DNA of 64,000 nucleotides from Pseudopithomyces maydicus (GCA_026873275.1 JANTUC010000016.1:1178001-1242000); one strand, 5' to 3'. Counted from the stretch's first letter, positions 23,164 to 36,285 are shown. A program made the numbers and translations. Notes: a model not told the origin generated them from the sequence alone.

Positions 23164-26100
23164 ATGTCCTCGACCCGCTACGCACCCTCCTCCGCATCAG
23201 CGCCGCAACAGCAATACCGCCCCCCACAGCCCGTCTCCAATGCACCTCCGGGTACCTTTGCCTCGGGCACCAAGGTCCAGGTCGGCAACCACCGCGTGAC
23301 CATCGACCGGTACCTGTCCGAGGGCGGCTTCGCGCACGTCTACCTGGTGCGCATCCCCAAGAGCAACGAGAACCTCCCCGAGATCGGCGTCTTGAAGCGG
23401 GTTGCGGTGCCAGACAAGGATGCATTGGCAAACATGAGAACCGAGGTCGAGACAATGAAGAAGCTCAAGGGACACCGCCACATTGTCACCTACATCGACT
23501 CGCACGCCTCGCAGCTCAAGGGTGGGGGCTACGAGGTCTTCCTGTTGATGGAGTTCTGCTCCGGCGGCGGTCTGATTGACTTCATGAATACCCGCCTTCA
23601 GCACCGACTCACCGAGCCCGAGATCCTGCACATTTTCTCCGATGTGGCCGAGGGCGTCGCGACCATGCACTACCTGCGGCCCCCGCTGCTGCACCGCGAC
23701 CTCAAAGTCGAAAACGTCCTCATCACCACCATCGGCTCCAACAGGATATACAAGCTATGCGACTTTGGCTCGACCGCGCCGCCTCGACCAGCTGCCCAGA
23801 CCGCCGCAGAGGGGAGATTGATCGAGGACGATGTGCAGCGGCACACCACGTTGCAGTACCGCAGTCCGGAAATGATCGACGTCTACCGGAAACAACCCAT
23901 CGATGAGAAGAGCGATATTTGGGCCCTGGGTGTACTTTTGTACAAGCTGTGCTATTACACCACCCCTTTTGAAGAAGTGGGACAGATGGCCATCCTGAAT
24001 GCGAGCTTCAAGTTTCCAGCCTATCCCCAATTCTCCGACCGGATCAAGAAGCTTACCTGTAGGTGGAGGATTATCAACGTGCTCTGACTGCCGTGCTAAA
24101 TTCATATAGCCTCCATGCTGCAAGAAAACCCTCAGCGGCGACCAAACATCTACCAAGTGGTGGTCGAGGTGTGCTCTATGAGACATAGGGCCGTGCCTAT
24201 CAAAGATGTGCGATTTTTCACAAATTACCTCCCCCTGATATTGACAATATTAGATCTACTCCAATCGTACCCACTCTGAAGACCGGAGGAACCAACAACT
24301 GCCATCTCCCGAGCCTAATGTTGCTTCTCCGCCCATAATTGGAATACAGAAGGTCGCTCCCGTGAAGCAAGTACAATCCATCCCAGATATAGCTCCAATG
24401 AGAAGAGGGCGGCCCACTGTTCCCGCTCACGCGTCACCCATGATGAAACCATCGCCCTCCCCCGCTGGTAGAGGCGCCGCAGCGGATCCTTTCGTTGCTC
24501 TGGATTCAGAGCAGGCCGAGGTCAGAATAGCCGCCGCGGACGAGCTTGCATCTCGTTACCCCTCTCTTGATGAATTCTCGCTACTGCATGACCGTGGTCA
24601 AAAGTTTGAATTCGGCCAGTCACCAGGGAGTGCGGATCCTCCATTTAACAAGAGGATTACTGAAGCTCTAGCCGACGATGCATTTGGACTACCTCCAGCG
24701 AAAACCGCAGCCCCGACGCCCCCGGCCAAACCCACATTGGCCACGTCTTCAACAGGGACATCGGCTGCGCCGATCAAAAAGCCTCAGAGATTTGATAGAC
24801 CCCCGGACAGCCCCCGCACCTCTAATCCAACGCTCTATCAGCCCGCACCACAGAGATCCGGAATGGTCTCTACAGGTGTGCAGACTTCGCCGACACACTC
24901 TCCAGGTCCGAACCCACCAATAATTCAGACTTATCCCGACGTCAGTAAGCGTCCAGTGTGGCGCGTGCCAGAGTCAAACCATCACAACCGTACTATGAGC
25001 CAGCCCCGTACCTTTGAAAAGCTTCAGCCCAGCCCGTCATCTTTGAGGCCCGATCACACACTACCATCGCGCCCCTCTTTGGACGCTGGCAGATCAAAGT
25101 CGCATGCATCCACTCTTGCCATTCCCAAGTCGCCTGCCTCTTCACGTCCGTCACTTGAATCCCAGCGACCTTCTGCGATGGATCTAGGGGTCTCGCTGGA
25201 TAGAGCCAAGTCTGCACAATCAAACCGTCCTAACAGCATACATGTTGCGTCAAATCTGGACTTCCTACGTGAGCGAGAGGCGGCACCTGGACGGAATTTC
25301 GACGCGCCATCTTTGGCTAGGGGCGGCCATTCGCCTGCGGTACTGGATTCTGATGACGATGATAGAAATATCTCATCAAATATCGACTACCTCCGAGCAA
25401 GAGAGTCCGAGGATAGCAGCCACAAACATCGTAGGAGCAGTAGTCAGACAAAGCAAAGCAAGAGGTCCAGCTTGCACTCTTTAACCAGCGGGACAAAGAA
25501 CATTGTCAAGGGCCGATTCGGCGACGCCTTCAAGATGTTCGAAAGCAATTCTTCCTCCGCACCAGACCGCGTCCGATCCGACTCAGGCCCTCGCACCCCC
25601 ACAGACGCCGCCTTCGACCCCCGCCTCAACTCCCTAACGCCCATCGCCGGCTCCGAAGCAACCGGCGGTCCATCCGACGACGAGCGCACCCTCGACGAAA
25701 CCCAGGACCTCCCCCCAGAAGTCCGCCGCGAACTCGAACGCCGCCGCCTCTCCCAGGAAGAACGCCGCGTCGAAGCCGCCGCCGCCGAATACCGCCAACG
25801 CATCGCCTCAGACGGCAAGGGCAAGGCCGGCCCAACCCGCGCCTCCACCATCCAGAACCGCGTCAAAAACCTCCTCGACGAAAGCCAGAAACAGGCCCCT
25901 GCAAGCCGCACCGCAGAGGGCTACGGCAAATACACAGATACGAGTAAACCGCTCCCCCAGCGCCCGCAGGACCAGGGCCCCGCTAGAAATCCCCCAGCCG
26001 TCGCGAGAAAGCCAATCGCCATACAGCAGCATCATCATCAACAACAACAGCAAAACGCCCCCGCAGACCTCGCATACACAAAGCCCCGCCTCGCGCCCCA

Positions 26101-26518
26101 GCACCCGCACCCGCACCCACAATCCCACGCCCACATGGGCCCTCCACCCTCGGCTTCCGCGCCCCCAGCCACGAACCGCGCTCCAACGGGCGGATCCACA
26201 TCCGCGCCACCGCCCCGCCCTCCGCCGCCGTCCAAGCCTACAAAGCTGAGGACTGGTGGTGGAGGTCCGGCGAACGACGCGGGGTTTTCGTCAACAGTTG
26301 CGCAGGCGTCGCCCAGGGGGAGTCCGATCAAGACCCAGAGTCAGAGCGCGATGGGGAGGGAGAAGGCGTTGCCGGTGCCGGTGCCGGGGCAGGGGCTGGG
26401 GCAGGCGCAGCAGGGCGGCGACGAGTGGGATATGGATAGTTTTAGTAAGAGGTATCCTAGTTTGAATCGGTTGGAGATGGTGGAGAGGGAGATTCCTGGG
26501 GGGAGGGGGTGGAGTTAG
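23164..26518 (+). CDS. Ark1/Prk1/AAK1 (NAK) family Ser/Thr kinase with long disordered tail, 3 exons
   Basis: Exons are 23164-24058, 24110-24207 and 24254-26518 (1,085 aa). The kinase domain (about residues 45-320) has the Gly-loop variant LSEGGFAHVYLV, the ATP lysine in GVLKRVAV, HRDLKVENVL, CDFGS and YRSPEMIDVY, so it should be active. NAK-family kinases phosphorylate endocytic adaptors and regulate actin/clathrin endocytosis. The two introns (51 and 46 bp) join KKLT-SSMLQENPQRRPNIYQV and IKD-IYSNRTHSEDRR, which are conserved. The ~750-residue tail is Pro/Ser/Gln-rich. It contains two RYPSL motifs (SRYPSLDEFSLLHDRG early; KRYPSLNRLE at the end) and two SNxDxLRxRE motifs, probably short docking sites. 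Divergent from grrA. Confidence 0.92.
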
Positions 26519-28222
26519 GGATGTTTAGGGGGAAGGGGGAGCAGGGAGGGGAGGGGAGGGGAGGGGAGGGGAGGGATAGGAGTGTGGATTGGATGTGGAG
26601 GGGGGAAGGGGGAAGGGAGAAGGGGAGGGGAACGGGGGTTTAGTGTGGAGGAAGGGAAAGCGAAAGCGAAAGGGAAAGGAAAAGGAAATGGAGAGGGTAT
26701 GGTGAACGCATACGTGTATAGAATTATAGACCAGGAGGTGAGGGCGAATGCGAGGAGAGAAGAAGAGAAGAGAAGAAGAAGAAGAGAAATCATCCTGTGA
26801 ACTTGAGGTTGAAATAAAAGAGGGGGACGCATCTGTGTAAAGCGTGTGTGTGCATTGTGCATGTATGTATGTATGTATGGATGTATGGATGGATGGATGG
26901 ATGGACGGGCGTGCGGGCATACACACCTAGCTACGGGCGCGCGCAATCAAATCATTTGAATGCCGAAATGCAGAAATGCAGAAATACATACCTATACTGC
27001 GTACCTGTGTACCTGCGTACACACGTATCGTATCTACGCACCTACCTACCTAACTTTCACACTATGTATGCTTTTTTCCATGTCCGGCTGGGTTGGGTTG
27101 GGTTGAAATGCGGTATGTCGACACCCCGTCAGTCTTGTCTGTAAAAAGGAGAGCGAGAAGGAGTGGGAAGGGGGACCGGGGGAAGCAAAAGCTGGGGGAG
27201 GTAAGATAATATTACCCAAAAAAAATAAAATAAATGAGATAATATTACATACATCCCCATTTATGATTTGTATAATAGTCAAAAGGTGTCAAGTCAACAC
27301 GACGGCGTAAAAGAAGAATTAAAAAAAGAGCCTCCCCACTGGACAGCGGAGAAATATAGCGTATGAAAAAGTGGTGCGTAGAAAGGTTTGATCATTCCAG
27401 TTTATAAGAGAAAACGTAGCAGTAGACTAGGTAAGTAGCTGACCAGACAGTCCAATTAGATCGATGGGAAAAAAGTCATCGTTCGCCCTCGTGACGGGAT
27501 GGAAACTTTGCGTGTGGCGAGGAGGTATTGGTAAGCGTGTGTGGATAATGTTCGGCCCTTTCTTCTGAGTAAGCTGGAAGGGTACGGGGTGAATGAGGTG
27601 AGCGAGGGGGACTGGCGGGAGGAAAGAGAGATGGGTGTTTTTTTTTCTTTTCTTGCGTGGTTAGTTAGATGTAATGGTGACTACATCTGTAGCTGGGGGT
27701 GTTCTAATAATAGGTATCATTTTTAATTTGATCATTTAGAGCTTGCGGAGTGATGTTGGATAGTTGAGAAAGGCGAGTGTAGAAAAGAAGGTGGTATGCA
27801 TTGTTAAGCTGTGGAGATTACTCGTCGGTGTGAAAATCTACGTTCTAGATTTATTCGCACGCCCGTTTTACTTCATCGGTATCTAGCACATGTCGTGCAT
27901 CGAATCAACAATCCGGACGACAAGTAGGAAGCGCCGGAGGCGGGAGGTGAGGTTGGGCGATGCGGCTATGCATTTCTAAGCATGGTGCCCCTCAACCCCA
28001 CTTTTGTGGGGGAAACGTCGGAGAGAAGAGGTCAGATGGGTGGGAAAATCATCACGTTGACACGGATACACGCGCGGAGTATATGCTTATATATCCTCGT
28101 GCATCTATTCTAGGTACGTGTATTTAGAACGGTGCAAGAAGCATACGCCATAGCTAAAGCCACGGCAGAACGAACAACGTAAAGCACGACGTCGAGAGAA
28201 AAACAAATACAAGCCAGGAAAC
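26519..28222. other. intergenic, microsatellites and GST promoter
   Basis: The left half is purine-rich (GGGGA arrays, GAAAGC/GGAAAG tracts) and must include the kinase 3' UTR. It is followed by TATG/TGGA arrays near 26862-26906. The right half is A+T-richer, with no supported gene. A TATA-like stretch (ATGCTTATATATCC) near 28083-28097 lies about 130 bp upstream of the GST start. Confidence 0.55.
26547..26574. repeat. (GGGGA)n array
   Basis: About five to six GGGGA units just downstream of the kinase stop codon. Confidence 0.85.
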
Positions 28223-30173
28223 ATGGCTGCTCAACCGGATATCACGCTGTATACCACGCAGACGCCCAATGGAATCAAGATTTCCATCACGCTCGAGGAG
28301 CTGGGGTGAGTGTATCAACTACACGTGCACGTCCCATACTATACCCTTCACTCTCCACATATACACTTATTCAAACAGTGCTAACACACCCACCTAGCCT
28401 CCCCTACAAAGTCCACAAGATCGACTTCTCAGCCAACGCCCAGAAGGAGCCCTGGTTCCTGGAAATCAACCCCAATGGCAGGATCCCCGCTCTGACCGAC
28501 ACGTTCGAGGACGGGAAGACGATTCGCTTGTTTGAGAGCGGGAGTATCATGCAGTATCTTGTTGCGCGGTGAGTTGAACTTGTTTTTTTTTCTTTACATA
28601 CTACCAGTCTGCCTGGATTATGTGGAATCAACTACCAGGATGAAGCCTGTCGGTATACGTGGCCATGAAGAACCCCTCTCATCCCATATGATAAGAGCAA
28701 GAAAAGGGTTATACGCACATGTGTAGCTCGAACATCGTACAGCGCACTTCTTCCAACCAAACACGTATCCAACATACATACAAATATCCTCCGGCAGTTC
28801 ACCCCCGCCCCTGCATGCATATGTATTCCATCCAGGCACCACGCCCCCTCCTGCATACACACATAGATACACATATGCATACGTACTAAGACGAAGAAAA
28901 AAAAACTAACCGAACCCACCCCCAGCTACGACCCCGACCACAAAATCAGCTACCCCCCAGGCACCCGCGAGGCCTTCGAAACCACAAACTGGCTGTTCTT
29001 CCAAAACGCCGGCGTGGGCCCGATGCAAGGGCAGGCGAGTAAGTGGTGCCTATATTCCCCCTCTCCTGCTTTTCATATATCCCAATCTATATCCTATATA
29101 CATGTAAGCTCTCGGGCCTACACACATATACGTGTATATATGTAATGTGGCTTGCTGGCCGTCATCGTTCTCTCGATCCATCCCCTCGGAAAGTGGGTGG
29201 TGCCCCCTTCGGGAAGTGGAGACGCACCCGCGGCGCTGACGCACGCGCTCTGTCTTTCCTCTGGAGGCAGATCAGATCGTCCAACGACGACGGCTAAGCG
29301 ACGTTTCAAGTGTGTGTAAGCGAGGGAGGGGTGCATGTGTAGATTGCGGATACGAGGAAAGGGGTATTTGCTGATCGGTGGTGCGTCGTAGATCATTTTA
29401 CAAAGTATGCGCCTGAGCGCATCGAGTACGGGGTGAAGCGGTATGTGAACGAGACGAAGAGGCTGTATGGGGTTTTGGACAAGCATCTGAAGGATGCGGG
29501 GACCGAGTATCTTGTGGGGAACAAGTGCACGATTGCGGGTATGTATGGGTTTTGTTCCGACCTCACCTGCACTATCCAAAGCATGTGGTTACGTCACGTG
29601 GTTTTGATTTTCCCTTCCCCTTCTTGCGTTTCTTCACAGGAGATTCGCGACTCGGGCTCGATGAGGGCTTTATACTCCGTGCTATCAAGAGCCGGAATTT
29701 GAAGATTCACGATTCATGTCACTCTATCCACAACCAACCCATCCTCTAACAACCCTCCAGACATCGCCCACTGGGGCTGGCTCGCCGCCGCCGGCTGGTG
29801 CGAGGTTTCCCTCGATGACTTCCCCACGCTGAAAGCATGGGAAGAAAGAATGGTATGCTATATTCCCATCTCCATGTCCATCTCCATGTCCATCCCCATT
29901 TCTTTCCCCATCCCCAGCCTCACATGACCTTTCCCCTCGCACATCCAATTTCCACCCGCACCGCACACATCTCAGTTCACAGTACATATTCATATTAACA
30001 CGACACAGGCCGCCCGCCCCGCCCTCGAGCGCGGCCGCCACGTCCCGACACCTCACACCATCAAGGAGACGCTCAAGGACAAGGAGGCGGTCGCCAAGGC
30101 GGCGGCTCAGTCGAGGGCTTGGGTGCAGCAGGGGATGAAGGAGGATGCGGAGAAGGTGTCGGGGAAGATTTAA
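28223..30173 (+). CDS. glutathione S-transferase, Ure2/GstB type, 6 exons
   Basis: Exons are 28223-28305, 28398-28568, 28926-29038, 29392-29538, 29761-29852 and 30009-30173 (256 aa). All introns have GT..AG ends and the joined frame is uninterrupted. The product is a cytosolic enzyme conjugating glutathione to electrophiles. The N-terminal thioredoxin-like domain has LYTTQTPNGIKISITLEELG, the cis-Pro region NPNGRIPAL and the glutathione-binding LFESGSIMQYL. The C-terminal helical domain has the N-capping segment CTIADIAHWGW. These are the hallmarks of the Ure2p-like fungal GST group. The introns are unusually long (92, 357, 353, 222 and 156 bp). Intron 2 contains ACATA-type repeats, and intron 5 carries CCATCT/CCATGT hexamers. 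Whether it has nitrogen-regulatory activity like yeast Ure2p cannot be judged; no Asn/Gln-rich prion-like N-terminus is present. Confidence 0.9.
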
Positions 30174-30210
30174 ATTGTGTATGGATGGGAGTTTTGGGAG
30201 GGAGTGAGGA

Positions 30211-30259
30211 AGGAGGAGGAGGAGGAGGAGGAGGAGGAAGAGGAAGAGGAAGAGGAGGA
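30211..30259. repeat. (GGA)n / (GGAAGA)n purine tract
   Basis: Lies about 40 bp downstream of the GST stop codon; translated it gives a poly-Glu run, hence the spurious open frame there. Confidence 0.9.
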
Positions 30260-30862
30260 TGTGTGCTCGCTATCCTCACGACAATGGCTAGTAAGTAAAT
30301 TGAATGAAAATGAAAATTTGCTAATGATTTGGGCTGTGAGGTTGCGTGAGTACGTTGGAGAGCAATGTGTCTTTTTTACTGACCTACAAAGTACTTTAGC
30401 GCAGAATCTCATCGAATCGAGAGAGTAATTGTGTGCACACAGCTATGTGTGTATACCTCTGCTCTCTTTCTTTCTTTCTTTCTTTCTGCCTGCCTGCCTG
30501 TCTGTCCGTACGTATGTATGTATGGAGGTATACACCGACATAAAACTCCCTTTCTAAACTCCATCCCCCCTCAAAACCCCCAAAGCCTTAAACCCTCGGT
30601 ATCTCACCCTCGGTATCTCACCCTCGGTATCTCACCCTCCAAACCTTACCCCAATCTCACCTTCCCAACGCATAACCACCACCTTCCCCTCCCCTCCACC
30701 ATCAACCCAAAAACCACGCCACCCTCACATATCCCACCCCACACCTCCCTCCCATCACCTCGCATATACCCACCATCTAGACCAGACCACCGTCCCGCCA
30801 TCCCGCCATCCCTCTTACCAACCCTTCTTTACCGGATCCCTCTCGGATGTATGTATGTCACG

Positions 30863-30898
30863 CTCCAGCTCCAGCTCCAGCTCCAGCTCCAGCTCCAG
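30863..30898. repeat. (CTCCAG)6 hexanucleotide array
   Basis: Six perfect CTCCAG units. Confidence 0.95.
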
Positions 30899-30927
30899 AC
30901 GCACAAATCTGACCACCATACCCGCCG

Positions 30928-30957
30928 TTCCTTCCTTCCTTCCTTCCTTCCTTCCTT
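30928..30957. repeat. (TTCC)n tetranucleotide array
   Basis: About seven TTCC units, 30 bp after the CTCCAG array. Confidence 0.95.
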
Positions 30958-31850
30958 GACGGCTATACGTTACCTACATAGGTACCTACCCAGGAACCTA
31001 GGTACATATGTAAGTGTATAGGCACTGTATATAAAGATCGGTGCAATTCCCACAAACGAACGCATTATAATCCAGCATGTCTGTGCTATGGTTTAAGGAT
31101 CCCACATATACATACATACATGTAGGTAAGCGTGTACATATACATGTAGGTGCGTATGTATAATGGGGCGTGATATAGGGGCGCTAGGGGTTGGGGCCTT
31201 CCTGATGGGGGTTAGGGTGGGTGGTCTTTTGGCTGTAGACGTATGTTGTGCGTGCGTGCGTGTGGGGTGGGATGGGATGGGATGGGATGAACTTCACATG
31301 TTTGGTTCACATGTTGGAGGTGTGTATCTCGGTAAGTTCATGGAGGTGGATGGAAGGATGTGGTGCTGGTTGGGAGAAGGGTTGTTAGTTGGTAGTTGGG
31401 AAGTGGTATATGGGTGTGAGGAAGAGCGTTTGCTGTACATTATACATGTATATGTATATACGTACATACATACATACATGCGTATGTACAGTGTGGTAAG
31501 TAGGTACTGTAGACACAGTACAATAGATACGGCGCATACGGTGCAACACCACATACCCAGCCTAGGTACAACCTACACCGAGTTCGACCTACATCATCCA
31601 TGGATACCAAGAGCCAACCCACCCAGCAATATACCCATCCATCTCTTCATCTATCCATCTCCCTACTTACCCATCCATCCACCCATGTACCACCTAACCC
31701 CAAACCCGGACAAAACCAGTACCTACCCAACTACCTAATTACCTACCCAAACAAAACCAACCCATAATATACCAACCCAAACCCAAGAATCACTCCCATC
31801 CACCCATCCACCCACCCCCCATCACACTCCCGCTTCCACGCATACACATG

Positions 31851-31876
31851 TACCTACCTACCTACCTACCTACCTA
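31851..31876. repeat. (ACCT)n tetranucleotide array
   Basis: About six perfect ACCT units, followed by short ACAT units. Confidence 0.9.
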
Positions 31877-32337
31877 CATACATACGCACTTAGGCGCCCC
31901 ACGCATCACACGCACGTAGGCGACTTTCCCGCAGACAAGTACATATCTCCGTCTGTACGTACATACATACCGTACATCCATACATCCATACATACATCCA
32001 TAAGCTAACAGGCTAGACTGACAGGCTGACAGGCTGACAGGCAGACCAGACCAGGCCAGGCCGTTCGTCTCGACTCGTCTCGACTCGACTCGTCTAGCGG
32101 ACCGACAATCCACCCACCGCGCCGCGCCATAAGCCAGCAATTAAGCGGGGGCAGGGTTTTGAGGAAAAAAAAAAAAGTGGGATAGCCGTTGGACGGCGAG
32201 GCGGAGGCGAGTCATATGTACATGTGTATGTACATGGATGGTTGGGGCGCGGGGCGGCGGTCGGGCTACGGTACGTACTTACTTCGTGCTGGGGGTGGGT
32301 CTTGCTGTGGGCGCGGAGGAGCTGTAGGAAGCTGTGG

Positions 32338-32367
32338 ATGTATGTATGTATGTATGTATGTATGTAT
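32338..32367. repeat. (ATGT)n tetranucleotide array
   Basis: About seven ATGT units. Confidence 0.9.
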
Positions 32368-35343
32368 ATAGACTATCTATATGGATGCGCGGGATCGGTA
32401 GGAAAGCGTTTGTATGTATAGTGTGGTGGTGTGTACTGGGAAGGTAGAGCGGTCACTAGTCTGCTGTGGAGACACTGGAGAGAGATCCATGGTGGAGGTG
32501 GAGTTCGGGCGCGGTGCGTGCGGTGCGGTGCGGGTACGGGTACGGACGGAGGACGGGTATAGACGGGTACTTGATGCACCGCGATCCACCCAGTGACTTG
32601 ATGAGAATGAGCGTTTACAGTCCACGCAGCACGTTCGGCGTGCTCCGAGGGGCGAACTGGACTCTGCTGAAGTGAACTCGAGTCGACGGATGTAATAGGA
32701 TGGGATATGAACACGACGGGAAGCAGGTCACTCGACCTGACGATCGGTCCATCTGCGTCTGTGCATCAAGCCATTGCGATTGTCACCGTCATGCTCCGTC
32801 CTGATGCAATACGAGACTGGTGGCTGACCGACCGGCGGACCAAGTGACGACCCTTCATTTCGAGAGGGGCGATACCAGATCAGCTCAGATCAAGCTCAGA
32901 CCAGATTGGGTTGGGTTTCCCCAGATAGATGCAGAGACGGAATGGGATGCGATGGACAGACGCACCGGGACCGGACGTACGTACCAGACGTACCAGATGC
33001 CACCCGCACCCCTCGGGTTCGCTTCCCTGCCCATCGCGTGCAAGCAACCGCGCGGGTTGCATCGAATCAAGATGAAGGTATATCAGAGGACAGGACAGGA
33101 CCAACTCACGACACACGACAGGCGACACACGAGAGGCGATAGGCGACGGCGATAAGTGACACACGCCGGCTGCAGGCCGTCTCATCACACTCACATAACA
33201 CAGCGTCGCCACCAACCAACCAACCAACCAAACAACCTGGGTTGAGTCGAGCGTCGCGCCGCGCTCGCCGCATTGCACAGGTTCCCAACCCAAACGCATC
33301 GTGCAACACAGACCAACATGGCATGGCCCATCGTCTATCAATCCAGCAACCGCCAAGGCTTAACAACCTCACATATCCCAGGTACACGACGCGATATATA
33401 TATTTCCCCACTCGATGAGCAACGGATACCCTGCGCATTTCCCCACAATTGCGCAACGACGTAACGAACCATCAGTGGACTAACGAGCGAGCGTGCTACG
33501 CTGAGCGCAAGCCACGCCCTGGATGGAATCTTCCAAACAGCTTCTGGGCTCGATCTGGCACGCCTGCAATGCCCGCCAATCTACCCGGAGCGGCTATAGC
33601 AGCTAGCGGTCCCGTGCAGCATCGCCTCTTTCTCGCTCACATGAGGCCAGGCACGGCCACACACACAAGACAAACCATACCGCAAGCGTGTATACAAGAT
33701 GGTATTAAGCTGTCGCCTGTCAGGAAGGCTATCTGGCGGCTGCACGTCAACGCGGAATCCCTTGCGCCACGGCGGATGGTCAGATTCGATATGTACCGCA
33801 AACGGGGCGTGATGGGCGGCTGAAGCGGTCTAGCAGAATGGAAACCTGGGGATGTGTATACGAGATGCGTGGCGAATCCCGGATGGATATGTGGGTTGAG
33901 GCGATTACCTGGGGTTAGGTGCAGTGCTCGTGCAACCTCGGTTCCAGGAGCATTCCCGTCCCGTGAGCCACATGGCTAAGGGGGTGCAAGCAGGCTCATA
34001 TGAAGCAGAGCCAAGTATCGGGGGTTAGTCAGACGGGGTAGCGAGCGAGGCCATGGTACATTGCTAATTACAAGTCAGCTGTTCTTTCGAATGCGTCCTT
34101 TCCATATTAAGTCGAATCAAAGCGGGCATGGATGTGCTGTGCAACGATCAAAGGGGGCAGCGTGGATATGCAAGCCGCTGCACTCCACAGACGATCGTGC
34201 GGTCGTGGTGCAGGAGCAAGTCATACATGGCGTAGAGTTTTTCTAGAAGGCTGCAAGCGCTGGCGGAGCCAGCCAGTAGCAGGGCGGGTCTTTTTAACGC
34301 GTACAGAAATCAAGGAAGCACGTAAATGAGCCGGAGAAACTCTACCCTGGCGGTTGCGGAGGATCGGCGCTGGGGTGGTCGATTCAGGCAAAAAGACAAT
34401 AGAGGGAGTTGGACGAGGTGATTCCCGACGCGGCGAGGCATAGGCAGACCCTGCTTTTTGGCCGAAAATAGCACAGGCCACGGGCGGCGGCGTAGTAGGT
34501 TACACAAGACGAGAGAGGACCACGGAGGCAAATGAGCAGTGTGTGGAGTGCATGCTTGGCGAACCAGTCGCGGGGGCATCGGAGAGCTGTCAACAATTCA
34601 GGTGGAAAGTGTGGGGATTCTGCCGACATGGCTAGTCCTGGGGGACCTGGGCAAGCGCGTATTGTTTTTTTCTGAATCCGACTGCAGCTTGGGATGTGAG
34701 CGTGGTAGTCTCGTCACAACGTCCTACCGGTAGGGCGGGCGAATCAGAGGCGGGCAAATCGCATACACGGGCCGGCGATGCTACGAACACGGGGGTTTGA
34801 TATGGACCATGCCGCAAGGAGGATGCTGTCGGGGACATGGAAAGGCAGTTGGCGCGGGCGTTGTCGAGATGGCGTGGTCTGATTTGGCGTCGGTGGTTTC
34901 AGATGGAGTTGGAGGAGGCGAGTTGGTCTCTTTGCGGATGGCGAGGTCTGGCGTGGTGGACCGACCGGGTTGAGCACGATGGAGGAGGCATGGTGGACGG
35001 CATGGTGGACGGCATGGCTGCTGCGGTGCAAAGTGCAGGTCAATTACAGGACTTTTCGCTGGAGCTTACAAGTGGGAAGTATAGGCTGGGTTCGGAAGAG
35101 ATGAGGCAGGGCGTCTCCAGGGCAAGGTTCAGCTGCAGGTCGATGTCGCGGTCATGGCGTCACCAGCAGTTTGAGGAGCAGCACCTGTGCACCGAGCAGT
35201 GGAGTGGTGGTGGGTTCTCAGGTTCTAGGGCTGGGTGGGTTAGCGAGCAGAAGCCGGGTTGGGTGGCGTTGGTCGGGCAGTCATGACAGTCGCTCCTGCA
35301 GGACAGCTCAGGAGGACAGCAGCGTCGCTACCGGATTCCTGGG

Positions 35344-35398
35344 GCACCTGGAGCACCTGGAGCACCTGGAGCACCTGGAGCACCTGGAGCACCTGGAG
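35344..35398. repeat. 9-bp minisatellite, unit GCACCTGGA, about 6 copies
   Basis: Six perfect tandem copies of a 9-bp unit. It is followed to about 35480 by looser copies of a TTAGCAG-containing unit (GGATTAGCAG, GGGTTAGCA, GTGTTAG). In the plus frame it would read as a Gly-Ala-Pro tripeptide repeat (collagen-like), but no supporting gene structure surrounds it. Confidence 0.9.
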
Positions 35399-36243
35399 CG
35401 GAGGGCATTAGGAGGGCATTAGCAGAGGATTAGCAGCGGATTAGCAGAGGGTTAGCACAGGGTCAGCAGCGTGTTAGTAGTGCGGTGGTAGGCGGTCGCA
35501 GGTGGTAGCAGCGCGGCCATTTAGCAGCTGCATGGTTGACTGACCATCATTTGATGGGGGATGGAGCGGATGGTGGTGAGGTCTGCGCGGTGCCCCGTGC
35601 GAGTCATTCACCGTAGTTTCAGAAGGCGCGGGCGGCCAGATGGGCAAGCGCAGACAAGAGGGAGGGCAAGAGCCCGTCGCCCGTCGTCGCCCATGGCAGG
35701 TGCTGGCCAGCGGGAGGGCTACACCGGGGGCAGCACACACAGCACACAGCACAGGGCCGGAGCAAAGGAAGGTCGCCGTCTTCCAGAAATTCTCCGGCGA
35801 GCGACGACGAGGTGCTGACTGACTCGGGGGGCGCACCGTTGGCCGATCAGGTGCGGGAGGGGATCCGATCACGGTTGCTCGAGGTCAGAAGATGGCCGCC
35901 ACTGGGGGCAAGGGCAAGGGCAAGGGCGCCAGGAACGGTGGCCCTCGGTGGCCCTCGCTGGTCGTGCTGGTACGGTAGCCCTGGAGGTAGTGGGCTGCTG
36001 CTGGTAGTGGGTGCCGTGCGTGCTGTGCGTGCTGTGCGTGCACTGCGTGTTGACGTCCAGCGCGGGCTAGCCCCAACGGGCGGCGGGCGGGCTGCAGCGC
36101 AAGTGCTTGCTGTACCGTACCGTATGTAGGTGGTTAGGTAGCTAGCCAGCCAGGTCAGGTAGCTAGGCCAGGCAGCTAGGCCAGGCAGCTAGGGGACTTG
36201 GGGAGAGCCCAGCAGGCATGCTGCGGGGTGGCAGCCGCTGCTC

Positions 36244-36285
36244 TTTAGCCGCGTCCAATCATCCCCCGCTGGTTAAATGGCTAAA
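36244..36285. promoter_or_regulatory. inverted pair of GGCTAAA (XlnR-type) sites with CCAAT box
   Basis: TTTAGCC at 36244-36250 and GGCTAAA at 36279-36285 form an inverted repeat with a 28-bp spacer. A GGTTAAA lies at 36271-36277 and a CCAAT at 36255-36259. GGCTAAA is the published Aspergillus XlnR binding motif, and inverted GGC(A/T)4 pairs are described for Trichoderma Xyr1. The pair lies about 385 bp upstream of the xlnR start codon, so autoregulation is possible (inference). Confidence 0.5.

Noticed and set aside
34837..35286. 149-codon Trp/Gly-rich ORF upstream of xlnR
   Set aside because: The amino-acid content reflects G-rich simple sequence, with no conserved motif or intron structure.
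35344..35398. Tandem repeat as a CRISPR-like array or collagen-like gene
   Set aside because: Nine-base units without spacers are a minisatellite. The open frame across it lacks start context, length and conserved flanks.
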